This document shows, piece after piece, positions 50,436 to 58,587 of a stretch of DNA of 64,000 nucleotides; within the stretch, counting starts at the first letter, position 1, and the number at the start of each line of letters is the position of its first letter. The notes beneath the pieces were generated by a model. The model was not told the DNA's origin. It did no database searches and worked only from the letters and a program-made list of their open reading frames with translations. The position numbers were made by a program, and so were the translations under genes. This stretch comes from JANQNX01 sp965601665 (GTDB taxonomy: Bacteria; Pseudomonadota; Gammaproteobacteria; Eutrophobiales; Eutrophobiaceae): positions 2,232,001 through 2,296,000 of the forward strand of contig OZ271833.1 of NCBI GenBank assembly GCA_965601665.1, read 5' to 3'.

Positions 50436-51203
50436 CTATAGTCTAACCTCGATTTGCTTGCCAGCCATCGTCTCTTTTGCCTCATCAACCGTGTGTTCAC
50501 CAAAATGAAAGATGCTGGCAGCGAGGACAGCATCAGCTTTGCCTTCAATAATGCCCTCGGCGAGGTGCTCCAGCTTTCCTGCTCCGCCTGACGCAATGAC
50601 CGGAATTGTGACTGCTTCACTAACAGCCCGGGTAAGCCCAATATCAAAGCCATCGCGCGTGCCGTCCCTGTCCATGCTGGTTAACAGTATTTCGCCTGCA
50701 CCGTAGGCGGCCATTTTCTTTGCCCATTCGACCACATCAAGCCCGGTCGGGTTTCGTCCACCATGGGTATAGACTTCCCAGCGCGCGGGTGACGCTTGTG
50801 TTTGTTTGGCGTCAATCGCCACGACAATACACTGTGATCCAAATTTCTCGGCAGCTGTTTTTACGAAGTCGGGGTTGTTGACGGCGGCGGTGTTGATGCT
50901 GAGCTTGTCTGCGCCTGCGTTGAGCATGCGCTGGATATCAGCCAGCGTACGAATGCCGCCACCGACAGTTAATGGAATAAAGACCTGGCTGGCAACGTCT
51001 TCAACAACGTGAACCATGGTTTCACGGTCATCACTGCTGGCAGTAATGTCGAGAAAAGTGATTTCATCTGCGCCCTGGTGATCATAACGTTTGGCAACTT
51101 CGACAGGATCGCCTGCATCCTTGATATCGACGAAACGCACGCCTTTGACTACCCGTCCGTTATCCACATCCAGGCAGGGGATAATTCGTTTGGCAAGGGC
51201 CAT
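50436..51203 (-). CDS. hisF: Imidazole glycerol phosphate synthase subunit HisF
   Basis: HisF cyclises the PRFAR intermediate using ammonia from HisH. The 255 residues form a TIM barrel with RIIPCLDVDNGRVVKGVRF, the catalytic aspartates in CLDVD and SMDRDGTRDGFD, and VGGGIRTL and ASGGAGKLEHL phosphate sites. The start overlaps the hisA stop (TAATG). hisH is not adjacent. Confidence 0.97.
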   Translation of the reverse strand: MALAKRIIPCLDVDNGRVVKGVRFVDIKDAGDPVEVAKRYDHQGADEITFLDITASSDDRETMVHVVEDVASQVFIPLTVGGGIRTLADIQRMLNAGADKLSINTAAVNNPDFVKTAAEKFGSQCIVVAIDAKQTQASPARWEVYTHGGRNPTGLDVVEWAKKMAAYGAGEILLTSMDRDGTRDGFDIGLTRAVSEAVTIPVIASGGAGKLEHLAEGIIEGKADAVLAASIFHFGEHTVDEAKETMAGKQIEVRL

Positions 51204-51952
51204 TAGTCAGCCTGGTAGGTGCAGGCCTCGTCTGCGTATTTCTGGGCCTGCTCGAAATCCAGCTTGCCCTCATAGATAGCGCGACCGGTAATTGCGCCGT
51301 AGATGCCCTCTTCGCCAGCCTCACAAAGTGCTTTAATGTCGTCCATGTTGCTAATGCCTCCGGATGCAATAACCGGAATAGTAATGTTTTTGCAGATATT
51401 TACGGTGGCATCAACATTCACATTGGTCAGCATTCCATCACGGCCGATATCAGTGAAAATTATTGCCGCGACACCATCTTCTTCAAAACGCTCTGCCATA
51501 TCAGTTGCATCATGGTGGGAAAGCTTGGACCAGCCGTTGGTAGCCAGTTTACCGTTTTTAGCATCAAGGCCAACGATTATATGGCCGGGGAATTCAAGGC
51601 AAACATCAGATACAAAATGCGGTGTCGTTACTGCTCTGGTGCCGATAATCACGTAGGAAACACCGACATCAAGATAGGTCTGTATGGTATCTTCATCGCG
51701 AATGCCGCCGCCGACCTGTATCGGTACGTCTGGATGGGACTCGGCAATAGCATGAATAATGTCAGCATTTCCAGGTGTGCCTTTTACTGCGCCATCAAGG
51801 TCAACGATGTGTAACCTTCTGGCCCCGGCTTCAACCCAGCGGTCTGCCATGGCTACCGGGTCGTCGGAATATATCGTCTCCTTGTCCATATTGCCCTGAC
51901 TAAGGCGGACACACTTACCGTTTTTAATATCAATGGCTGGAATGATTAACAT
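51203..51952 (-). CDS. hisA: ProFAR isomerase HisA
   Basis: HisA isomerises ProFAR to PRFAR. The 249 residues form a TIM barrel with IIPAIDIKNGKCVRLSQG (Asp8), VQVGGGIRDED-type first phosphate site and FTDIGRDGMLTNVN followed by ASGGISNMDD. It is the first gene of hisA-F-I-E. The 147 bases upstream separate it from polA. hisB and hisH, which often precede it, are absent here. Confidence 0.97.
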   Translation of the reverse strand: MLIIPAIDIKNGKCVRLSQGNMDKETIYSDDPVAMADRWVEAGARRLHIVDLDGAVKGTPGNADIIHAIAESHPDVPIQVGGGIRDEDTIQTYLDVGVSYVIIGTRAVTTPHFVSDVCLEFPGHIIVGLDAKNGKLATNGWSKLSHHDATDMAERFEEDGVAAIIFTDIGRDGMLTNVNVDATVNICKNITIPVIASGGISNMDDIKALCEAGEEGIYGAITGRAIYEGKLDFEQAQKYADEACTYQAD

Positions 51953-52099
51953 GCTGATGACTGAAGGTTGGTTTGGTACTACAGCGGCTTATACAGTGAA
52001 CGCGTCCTGGGCTAAAAAATTTGTATTTATATTTTCGGGAATTATATCGTTATTAAAAGTATAGGCTCAACTTCAGCGCCAAAAAAGCGCAAATTATGC

Positions 52100-54805
52100 C
52101 TAGTGTGCTTCATCCCAGTTGCCGCCCTGGCCAATATCCACTTCAAGTGGAACGTCCAGCTCATTATTTTGAGTCATCAGTGTTTCAATTTGACTAATCA
52201 GGTCGCTGGCCTGGTCGCTTTTTACCTCAAACACCAGTTCATCATGCACCTGCATGATCATTTTCGCGCTGATGCCCGAACCGGGTAACCAGTCTGCAAT
52301 CCTGATCATTGCCAGTTTGATGATATCTGCAGCGGTCCCCTGCATTGGCGCATTAATCGCCGTTCTTTCTGCGTACTGGCGTCTTGCCGCATTGCGTGCG
52401 TTAATTTCTGGCAGGTACAGGCGCCGCCCGTACACTGTTTCTACATAGCCTGCTTCCTTGGCCTTGTTACGTGTCGTTTCCATAAACAGCTTTACCCCGG
52501 GGTAGCGCTCAAAGTACAGGTTAACGTAGTCCTGCGCCTCGCCGCGTGAAATACCAAGCTGCCTGGCAAGACCAAATGCCGACATGCCATATATCAAGCC
52601 AAAGTTGATGGCCTTTGCAGCGCGTCGTTGTTCGGCAGATACATCATCAAGTCCGGCGCCAAACACCTCGGCAGCGGTGATTTTATGAATGTCCTGTCCT
52701 TGTGCAAATGCCTTAACCAGTCCCTTGTCTCCTGACAGGTGCGCCATTATCCGTAACTCAATTTGTGAGTAGTCTGCAGCTATGAGCGTGTAACCTTCCG
52801 GTGCGATGAAGGCCTGACGAATTTTTCTTCCCTCGCTGGTACGAATTGGAATGTTTTGTAAATTAGGTTCAGATGAAGACAGTCGTCCGGTAGCTGTTAC
52901 GGCCTGGTGGTAAGAAGTATGTAAACGACCCGTTTCCGGATTAACCATCTGTGGCAGTTTTTCATTATATGTAGAGCAAAGCTTGCTCAGGCTTCGGTAG
53001 TCCAGGATCAGTTTCGGTAATTCATAATCAACGGCGAGATCCTGAAGCACGGACTCCGCTGTAGATGGCTGTCCTTTTGGTGTTTTGGCCAGCACCGGCA
53101 AGTCCATTTTGTCATATAGTATCGCCTGAATTTGTTTTGGCGAACCAATGTTGAAGGCTTCGCCTGCCAGGTCATGCGCCTGGGTTTCGATTTGCTGCAT
53201 ACGTTGTTTCATTTCATGCGCGTGTTCCAGCAACATCGTGTCATCGATGGTTACTCCGTTTCTCTCTATGGCAGCGAGCACCGTTAACAGCGGCATTTCA
53301 ATGCCTTTGTAAACCTTGCCAAGCGTTGGTGTGGAACCAAGATCTGCAGATAGAGTTCGGTGCAGTTTCAGTACGATATCGGCATCTTCTGCTGCATAGG
53401 GTGCTGCAGTTTCTATATCTACCTCGTTGAACGGTATCTGTTTGGCGCCTTTGCCTGCGACGTCCTCATAATGAATGGTTTCAATATTAAGATATTTTAA
53501 TGCCAGGGAATCCATATCATGCCGTGTCGCAGTACTGTTTAATACGTATGACTGCAACATGGTGTCGTGCTCTATGCCGGCAAGATTAATATCGTGGTTA
53601 GCAAACACTTCAAGATCGTATTTGAGGTTTTGCCCGATCTTGGCTTTTGATTGGTCTTCGACTATAGGCTTAAGTTTATCCAGCGTTGCCTGAAAAGGAA
53701 GCTGCTCCGGTGCGCCGGCATAATCATGGGCCAGTGGCAGGTAGGCAGCCTCGTTTTCATTAACCGCAAAAGAGATGCCGACAATGCGGGCTTCCATATA
53801 GTTGAGACTGGTGGTTTCGGTATCAATGGATATCAGTTTTGCGTTTTGCAGTTTTTTAATCCAGGTATCAAGCTGCTGCTCTGTAGTTATTGTTTCGTAT
53901 CGGCGTTCGTCGTTGTTGGCAACGACGTCCTTGTTTTCAGGTATGGTTGCCTGCGCGTCAGCCAGCTGGGACAGCCAGGTTTTAAAACCCCAGTAGCGAT
54001 ACATTTTGCCCAGCTCATCGGTATTAGTTTCAGCGATAACAAGGTCTTCCGGGGTTACGTCCAGTTGCACGTCGTATTTGAGTGTGACAAGTTCGCGTGT
54101 TAATGGAATCCTTGGTAAAAATTCACGCAGGTTTTCGCCCACCTTGCCCTTGATGTCGTCAGCATGTTCAACAATTGCGTCAAGTGAGCCGAACTCGGTC
54201 AACCATTTAACCGCTGTCTTAGGCCCAACCTTGGGGACGCCGGGAATATTATCGACGCTGTCACCTACCAGCGTAAGGTAGTCAATGATGCGCTCGGGAG
54301 GAATGCCGAACTTTTTTGTTACGCCAGCCGGATCAAGATACAGGCTGTTCATCGTATTTATAAGATGAATCCTGTCGTTGACCATTTGTGCGAGGTCTTT
54401 ATCTCCTGTTGAAACGATTGTTTTTATATCAAGCTCCGACGCTTGCCGCGACAAGGTCGCGATGACATCGTCCGCCTCGACACCGTCGATGATTAACAAT
54501 GGTATGCCCATGGCGCGAATTATGTCGTGTAGCGGCTGTATCTGGCTGGCAAGGTCATCCGGCATGGGCGGTCGGTTTGCCTTGTATTCCTTGTACATCT
54601 CATTCCTGAATGTCTCGCCCTTGGCATCAAAGATCACGGCAAAATAATCCGGCCCGCCTTCTGACAGGTGTTTTTTAATCATATTAATGACACCATAAAT
54701 AGCACCAGTGGGTTCTCCCCGGGAGTTGCTCAGTCCGCGTACGGCGTGATAGGCGCGAAACAGGTAATAAGACCCGTCAACAAGGACGAGAGTACGTTCG
54801 GTCAT
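52100..54805 (-). CDS. polA: DNA polymerase I
   Basis: PolA removes primers and fills gaps. The 901 residues have a 5' nuclease domain (about 1-290, VDGSYYLFRAYHAV and GDKDLAQMV), a proofreading domain with the acidic residues present (SIDTETTSL; GQNLKYDLEV; AAEDADIVLKLH) and the polymerase domain with motif A DYSQIELRIMAHLSGD, motif B RRAAKAINFGLIYGMSAFG and motif C MQVHDELVFEV. All three activities appear intact. Confidence 0.98.
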   Translation of the reverse strand: MTERTLVLVDGSYYLFRAYHAVRGLSNSRGEPTGAIYGVINMIKKHLSEGGPDYFAVIFDAKGETFRNEMYKEYKANRPPMPDDLASQIQPLHDIIRAMGIPLLIIDGVEADDVIATLSRQASELDIKTIVSTGDKDLAQMVNDRIHLINTMNSLYLDPAGVTKKFGIPPERIIDYLTLVGDSVDNIPGVPKVGPKTAVKWLTEFGSLDAIVEHADDIKGKVGENLREFLPRIPLTRELVTLKYDVQLDVTPEDLVIAETNTDELGKMYRYWGFKTWLSQLADAQATIPENKDVVANNDERRYETITTEQQLDTWIKKLQNAKLISIDTETTSLNYMEARIVGISFAVNENEAAYLPLAHDYAGAPEQLPFQATLDKLKPIVEDQSKAKIGQNLKYDLEVFANHDINLAGIEHDTMLQSYVLNSTATRHDMDSLALKYLNIETIHYEDVAGKGAKQIPFNEVDIETAAPYAAEDADIVLKLHRTLSADLGSTPTLGKVYKGIEMPLLTVLAAIERNGVTIDDTMLLEHAHEMKQRMQQIETQAHDLAGEAFNIGSPKQIQAILYDKMDLPVLAKTPKGQPSTAESVLQDLAVDYELPKLILDYRSLSKLCSTYNEKLPQMVNPETGRLHTSYHQAVTATGRLSSSEPNLQNIPIRTSEGRKIRQAFIAPEGYTLIAADYSQIELRIMAHLSGDKGLVKAFAQGQDIHKITAAEVFGAGLDDVSAEQRRAAKAINFGLIYGMSAFGLARQLGISRGEAQDYVNLYFERYPGVKLFMETTRNKAKEAGYVETVYGRRLYLPEINARNAARRQYAERTAINAPMQGTAADIIKLAMIRIADWLPGSGISAKMIMQVHDELVFEVKSDQASDLISQIETLMTQNNELDVPLEVDIGQGGNWDEAH

Positions 54806-54967
54806 TGATATGCATGCCAGTGAAAATGAGGTGAAGCATTATGACAGTTCCACAAAAAAAAACCGCATCCTGCGTATGTATCCAGCGCTGAATGAAGTTC
54901 TCATTACAGAGGCTTCATCTGCCTGATATGTGGTGGTAAAGTGGGAAAAAATCACAAGGACAGTACC

Positions 54968-55309
54968 ATGAAACAATTTGTTTTAGCTTATAGCCTGTTG
55001 CTGTTTTCAGTCACCGCCAGCGCCGGCAATACCAATCCCGGCGGCCTGGAGCCGGCACCTGAACCACCGGATCTTCCTGATCCTGTCCAGAGCGGTGAAA
55101 ATATTGAGCCTCAGGTAACCATTATAAGAAAAGATGACGCGGTCATTGAGGAATACCGGGTGAATGGTCATTTGTACATGGTGAAAATCACCCCGGCCAT
55201 TGGGCCCGCCTACTACCTTGTAGATGACAATGGTAATGGTGAACTCGATACCAGGCGTAATGCACTGGAAAATACCAATATCCCTCGCTGGGTTTTATTG
55301 CGCTGGTAG
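54968..55309 (+). CDS. DUF2782 family exported protein
   Basis: ATG 54968 has SD AAGGA and starts MKQFVLAYSLLLFSVTASAG, a Sec signal peptide. The mature part of about 95 residues has a Pro/Glu-rich start (GLEPAPEPPDLPDP) and the DUF2782 pattern VTIIRKDDAVIEEYRVNGHLYMVKITP and YYLVDDNGNGELDT. The family commonly sits beside polA in gammaproteobacteria, as here (divergent). Function unknown. Confidence 0.85.
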   Translation: MKQFVLAYSLLLFSVTASAGNTNPGGLEPAPEPPDLPDPVQSGENIEPQVTIIRKDDAVIEEYRVNGHLYMVKITPAIGPAYYLVDDNGNGELDTRRNALENTNIPRWVLLRW

Positions 55310-55336
55310 CTTCACTTTTCCCTGATTAATAGGGGC

Positions 55337-55729
55337 ATGGCATCTGTTTTTACTTATGGCACCCTACAAGTGCCCGCAGTTATGACTGCTGTCACCGGCA
55401 ACAGCTTTCCCTTTGTCGATGCGGTATTGCATGGGTTCCGACGTTTTAAAATCAGGAATCGCGTATACCCGGCCATAGTTCCCGACGAATCTGCGTCAAC
55501 GCGCGGCATCCTCTACACTAACATAGATACGGCATCGCTTGTTTTGCTTGATGAGTTTGAGGATATCCTTTACACGCGGCAGACGGTGTCGGTAAACCTT
55601 TCGGCATCGATCACAACGGCCTATGCTTATGTTTTGGCAGACACCTATAAAGACAGGTTGTCGGGGCAGGAATGGAGCCTGCGGGAGTTTGAAGAAGAAT
55701 ATCTACGAAGTTATTTACAGCGAATCTAG
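55337..55729 (+). CDS. Gamma-glutamylcyclotransferase-like (AIG2) protein
   Basis: The 130 residues show the GGCT fold: FTYGTLQVP at 5-13 with the substrate-loop YGTL, a YPAIVPDESAS segment and FEDILYTRQTVSV with the acidic residue region. Members cleave gamma-glutamyl amines or peptides. The specific substrate is unknown. It follows the DUF2782 gene by 27 bases. The stop shares CTAG 55726-55729 with the opposite GT4 gene. Confidence 0.88.
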   Translation: MASVFTYGTLQVPAVMTAVTGNSFPFVDAVLHGFRRFKIRNRVYPAIVPDESASTRGILYTNIDTASLVLLDEFEDILYTRQTVSVNLSASITTAYAYVLADTYKDRLSGQEWSLREFEEEYLRSYLQRI

Positions 55730-56775
55730 TGTTGTTCAATCGATAGAATCGCCTGTTCCAGTTTTGTTGCCATATTTTGCAGGCTGAAGTTTTTCTCAAT
55801 ATTTTTTCTGGCATTCATTCCAACTTGCTCACGTAAGCGAGGTTCTTTACACAGTTTCATTAATGTCATTGCCAACTGATCTTCGTTGCCACGGTTAAAA
55901 ATATAACCCCCTCTTGATTCCGGATTATCGTGCCCAATGATATCCAGTGGTCCATCCGTATCCGAGGCCACAACTGGCAAACCGGTCAGCATTGCTTCAC
56001 CTAACACGAGTCCAAAGGGTTCTACCAGAGAGGGCAGGCAAAAGATATCCGCATTCTTAAATACGCCGGATAAATTATTGGTCCACGGCATAACGGAAAC
56101 ACTCTTAACCGCACTGGCCTGCTCCTGTAGCTGACTCTTTAACGGGCCATCTCCGAATATATGTAAGGAGAATGCTATCTGCTGTTGTTCAAGAATTTCG
56201 GCCGCTGCAACCAGATCGCCAAATCCTTTTTTTTCAACAAAGCGCCCGGCCGTAACAATATGGATAGAGTCTTTATTAGTTCTGCTTACTGTATTATCCC
56301 GCACAAACTCAAAGCCATGCGGGACTATCTGTTGATTGATATATTGTTGTCGCTGTGAATTCTCAGACTGGAATCTACGTTGCGCAGAAGAGGTCAAAAA
56401 AATTATATTTTTAGCCTTATCGAGATTTCGCATTTTTCCTGAATGGCATATAACAAATGACTTGTCAGGCCAGAGTTGATATCTAATCAGCTTTGAATTG
56501 TGTAATAAGATAGCTGTTGCGCCAGCAAAGAGTTTTTTTAGTTTCGTAGAAAGCAATAAGCGAGTGCCCATGAGCGCTTTTATCATGGCCCCTGATACGG
56601 GTATTACATCGGTATTATCCAGTTGTTGAAGCGCATTAATGACTGGATAGCCGGCAGGCAGTATTACCTTGTGCGCATAGTTCTTTTGCGCCAGAGCCTT
56701 GCTGTAAAGCAGGAGGCTTGAAGCGATGCCGCCTGCGCCCCTGTCCAGCGTCAAGGATAAAATATAAGGTTTCAT
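55726..56775 (-). CDS. Glycosyltransferase family 4 protein
   Basis: ATG 56775 gives a 349-residue protein starting MKPYILSLTLDRGAGGIASSLL in pieces, typical for GT4 enzymes acting on LPS or heptose. The C-terminal half has AGRFVEKKGFGDLVAA and SLVEPFGLVLGEAMLTGLPVVASDTDG, the donor site with EX7E. An upstream extension to 56928 would overlap rlmH. It is the third GT in the window, away from the 43-47 kb cluster. Confidence 0.9.
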   Translation of the reverse strand: MKPYILSLTLDRGAGGIASSLLLYSKALAQKNYAHKVILPAGYPVINALQQLDNTDVIPVSGAMIKALMGTRLLLSTKLKKLFAGATAILLHNSKLIRYQLWPDKSFVICHSGKMRNLDKAKNIIFLTSSAQRRFQSENSQRQQYINQQIVPHGFEFVRDNTVSRTNKDSIHIVTAGRFVEKKGFGDLVAAAEILEQQQIAFSLHIFGDGPLKSQLQEQASAVKSVSVMPWTNNLSGVFKNADIFCLPSLVEPFGLVLGEAMLTGLPVVASDTDGPLDIIGHDNPESRGGYIFNRGNEDQLAMTLMKLCKEPRLREQVGMNARKNIEKNFSLQNMATKLEQAILSIEQH

Positions 56776-56816
56776 AAACGCACTGTCTGCTTGGCCATGC
56801 GAGTCAGGACGTATCG

Positions 56817-57287
56817 TTATTCCCGGTGATAAGGGTGGTTGCCAAGGATTGACCACGCGCGGTATAGCTGTTCGATAAATATTATCCTTGCCAGCCCATG
56901 TGGCAGCGTAAACCCCGACAGTGACCAAACTTCGCGGGCTTCCTGCTTGATGTTGTCTGACAACCCGTCAGCCCCGCCGATAATAACACTGACTGATTGC
57001 TGGTTTTCAATCCATGTGCCTAACCTGGTCGCAAGCCCCTTGCTGCTAATCGTCTTGCCTTTTTCATCCAGAACTACCCGCAGGCTATTCTGTTTCATTG
57101 CAGCCTGAATATTTTTCAGTTCCTCGCGTTTATAGTTTTCCACACTGTTTTTGCGGGAGCGATTAGCGGGGGCGATTTCAATTAACGAAAGCTGCACTTG
57201 TTGCGGCAGTCTTTTGATGTATTCGTTGCAGCCAGATTCAATCCAGTCGGGCATGCGCTTGCCAACCGCGATTAAATCAATCTGCAT
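56817..57287 (-). CDS. rlmH: 23S rRNA (pseudouridine1915-N3)-methyltransferase RlmH
   Basis: RlmH methylates pseudouridine 1915 in helix 69 of 23S rRNA. The 156 residues have the SPOUT knot segment IIGGADGLSDNIKQEA and SLSGFTLPHGLARIIFIEQLYRAWSILGNHPYHRE in parts, a diagnostic tail. It abuts rsfS directly and is part of nadD-rsfS-rlmH. Confidence 0.97.
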   Translation of the reverse strand: MQIDLIAVGKRMPDWIESGCNEYIKRLPQQVQLSLIEIAPANRSRKNSVENYKREELKNIQAAMKQNSLRVVLDEKGKTISSKGLATRLGTWIENQQSVSVIIGGADGLSDNIKQEAREVWSLSGFTLPHGLARIIFIEQLYRAWSILGNHPYHRE

Positions 57288-57635
57288 TTACTTTTCCCGC
57301 TCAACCTTTTGTTCAGTGTCGTGCCAGAGTTTTTCGAGTTGATAATATTCTCTGGTGTCCGGATGCATTACATGTACTATCACGTCGCCCAGATCCACCA
57401 GTACCCATTCACCCTCTTTTTTACCCTCTTCACCAAGACACTCATACTTCGAAGCCTTTATCGTTTGTATCACTTTGTCAGCGATGGCGCTGACCTGTCT
57501 GTTCGAGCGGCCGCTGGCAACAATCATGAAGTCAGCAATGCTGGTGATTCCTGTTACATTAAAGATGCTGATGTCGATTGCTTTGGCATCATTGAGTGCA
57601 TCGATAATCAGATCGACCTGTTCGGTATTCTTCAT
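57288..57635 (-). CDS. rsfS: Ribosome silencing factor RsfS
   Basis: RsfS binds L14 and blocks subunit joining under starvation. The 115 residues include DALNDAKAIDISIFNVTGITSIADFMIVASGRSNRQ in parts and WVLVDLGDVIVHVMHPDTREYYQLEKLW, the family core. The start overlaps the nadD stop by four bases. Confidence 0.97.
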   Translation of the reverse strand: MKNTEQVDLIIDALNDAKAIDISIFNVTGITSIADFMIVASGRSNRQVSAIADKVIQTIKASKYECLGEEGKKEGEWVLVDLGDVIVHVMHPDTREYYQLEKLWHDTEQKVEREK

Positions 57636-58273
57636 GTAGCGTCCTGGTAGAGTTGATGGTTTTTAATATAGTTAATGGTAGATGGATGTAACCACTGCTT
57701 TACGTCTTCTTTATCGGCTATGGCTGTTCGAATTACAGTTGATGAAATATTGAGTAAAGGTATTTCGACATAGTAAATCCTGCCTGAGCAAAATTCCGCG
57801 ATTGTATTGTTATCGTTTGTTTGGTGATCCTCCAGCCATGCACGCGCTGTCTCCGATAGTTCGGGTTTTGCGCCAGGCCGATTAGCAACAACAATATGTG
57901 CGTGATCCAGCAGATGCTGCCAACGATGCCAGGTATCAATCTTGTTGAAAGCGTCCCTGCCCAGGATCAGGCATAGCGGCGTAAGTGGAAGTTCAGTGCG
58001 TAGCGATTCCAGTGTGTCGATACTATAGGATGTTTCGTTACGTGCTATCTCACGGCAGTCTAACGTGAGTTCATCAAAGTTATTCAGTGCAGCTTCAAGC
58101 ATGGACTTGCGGTCATCGGCGCTGGCGACGGGCATCGTTCTGTGTGGTGGTATATGGACGGGTATAAAACGAACCTGCGATAACCGGAGCTGGTGGTACG
58201 TCGCAAGTGCAAGATTGATGTGCCCGAGATGAATAGGATCAAACGTACCGCCAAGTATTCCTATTGGGCGCAT
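57632..58273 (-). CDS. nadD: Nicotinate-nucleotide adenylyltransferase
   Basis: NadD adenylates nicotinate mononucleotide for NAD synthesis. The 213 residues have GILGGTFDPIHLGHINLA with the HxGH nucleotidyltransferase motif, FIPVHIPPHR, LILGRDAFNKIDTWHRW and the ISSTVIR motif near the C-terminus. It is the first gene of nadD-rsfS-rlmH. Confidence 0.97.
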   Translation of the reverse strand: MRPIGILGGTFDPIHLGHINLALATYHQLRLSQVRFIPVHIPPHRTMPVASADDRKSMLEAALNNFDELTLDCREIARNETSYSIDTLESLRTELPLTPLCLILGRDAFNKIDTWHRWQHLLDHAHIVVANRPGAKPELSETARAWLEDHQTNDNNTIAEFCSGRIYYVEIPLLNISSTVIRTAIADKEDVKQWLHPSTINYIKNHQLYQDAT

Positions 58274-58587
58274 CGAAAATTAATGATCAGCATAACTGGA
58301 TTATGGTTTGAAACCCTAAATTAATCAAACTCTTGTGAATCTCAACCGAATTGTTTTGGCTATTGCAGTCAGGCTACCTGCCACCTGGTGATTTTCAGTC
58401 TTTTCCTTGAGGCTGCCTGTCAGTGTGCCGCCGGAACTTTCTATTTTTTCGATTAGTCTCAATGCCTTGTAACTGAATTTTCATAATTTCATGATGCAGT
58501 GAATGCTGTATCATACTCATTTAAAGCATTGACTGTTCAAACACAAGGATCTTGAGCAGTCTGGTTTATTAAAGCTGAGGAATATAA
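58274..58587. other. Intergenic region between nadD and the export operon
   Basis: These 314 bases separate divergent units. On the minus strand a 45-codon frame with protein-like composition runs from TTG 58462 to TGA 58325 (see separate entry). The right part (58470-58570) is AT-rich and should carry the promoter of the plus-strand export genes. I see no certain -35/-10 pair. GAGG at 58576-58579 is the SD of the next gene. Confidence 0.5.
58325..58462 (-). CDS. Possible small protein or gene remnant
   Basis: On the minus strand the frame from TTG 58462 reads LRLIEKIESSGGTLTGSLKE, continues with an AGSLTAIAKTIRLR segment and ends at TGA. The composition is amphipathic and protein-like, but there is no ATG and the frame is closed by TGA just upstream. 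The SD-like AAGG is too close to the TTG. It is either a short gene with an unusual start or the tail of a lost gene. Low confidence. Confidence 0.25.
   Translation of the reverse strand: MRLIEKIESSGGTLTGSLKEKTENHQVAGSLTAIAKTIRLRFTRV

Noticed and set aside
52074..52089. GCGC...GCGC hairpin after polA as a terminator
   Set aside because: Four-base stem and no T tract; too weak.
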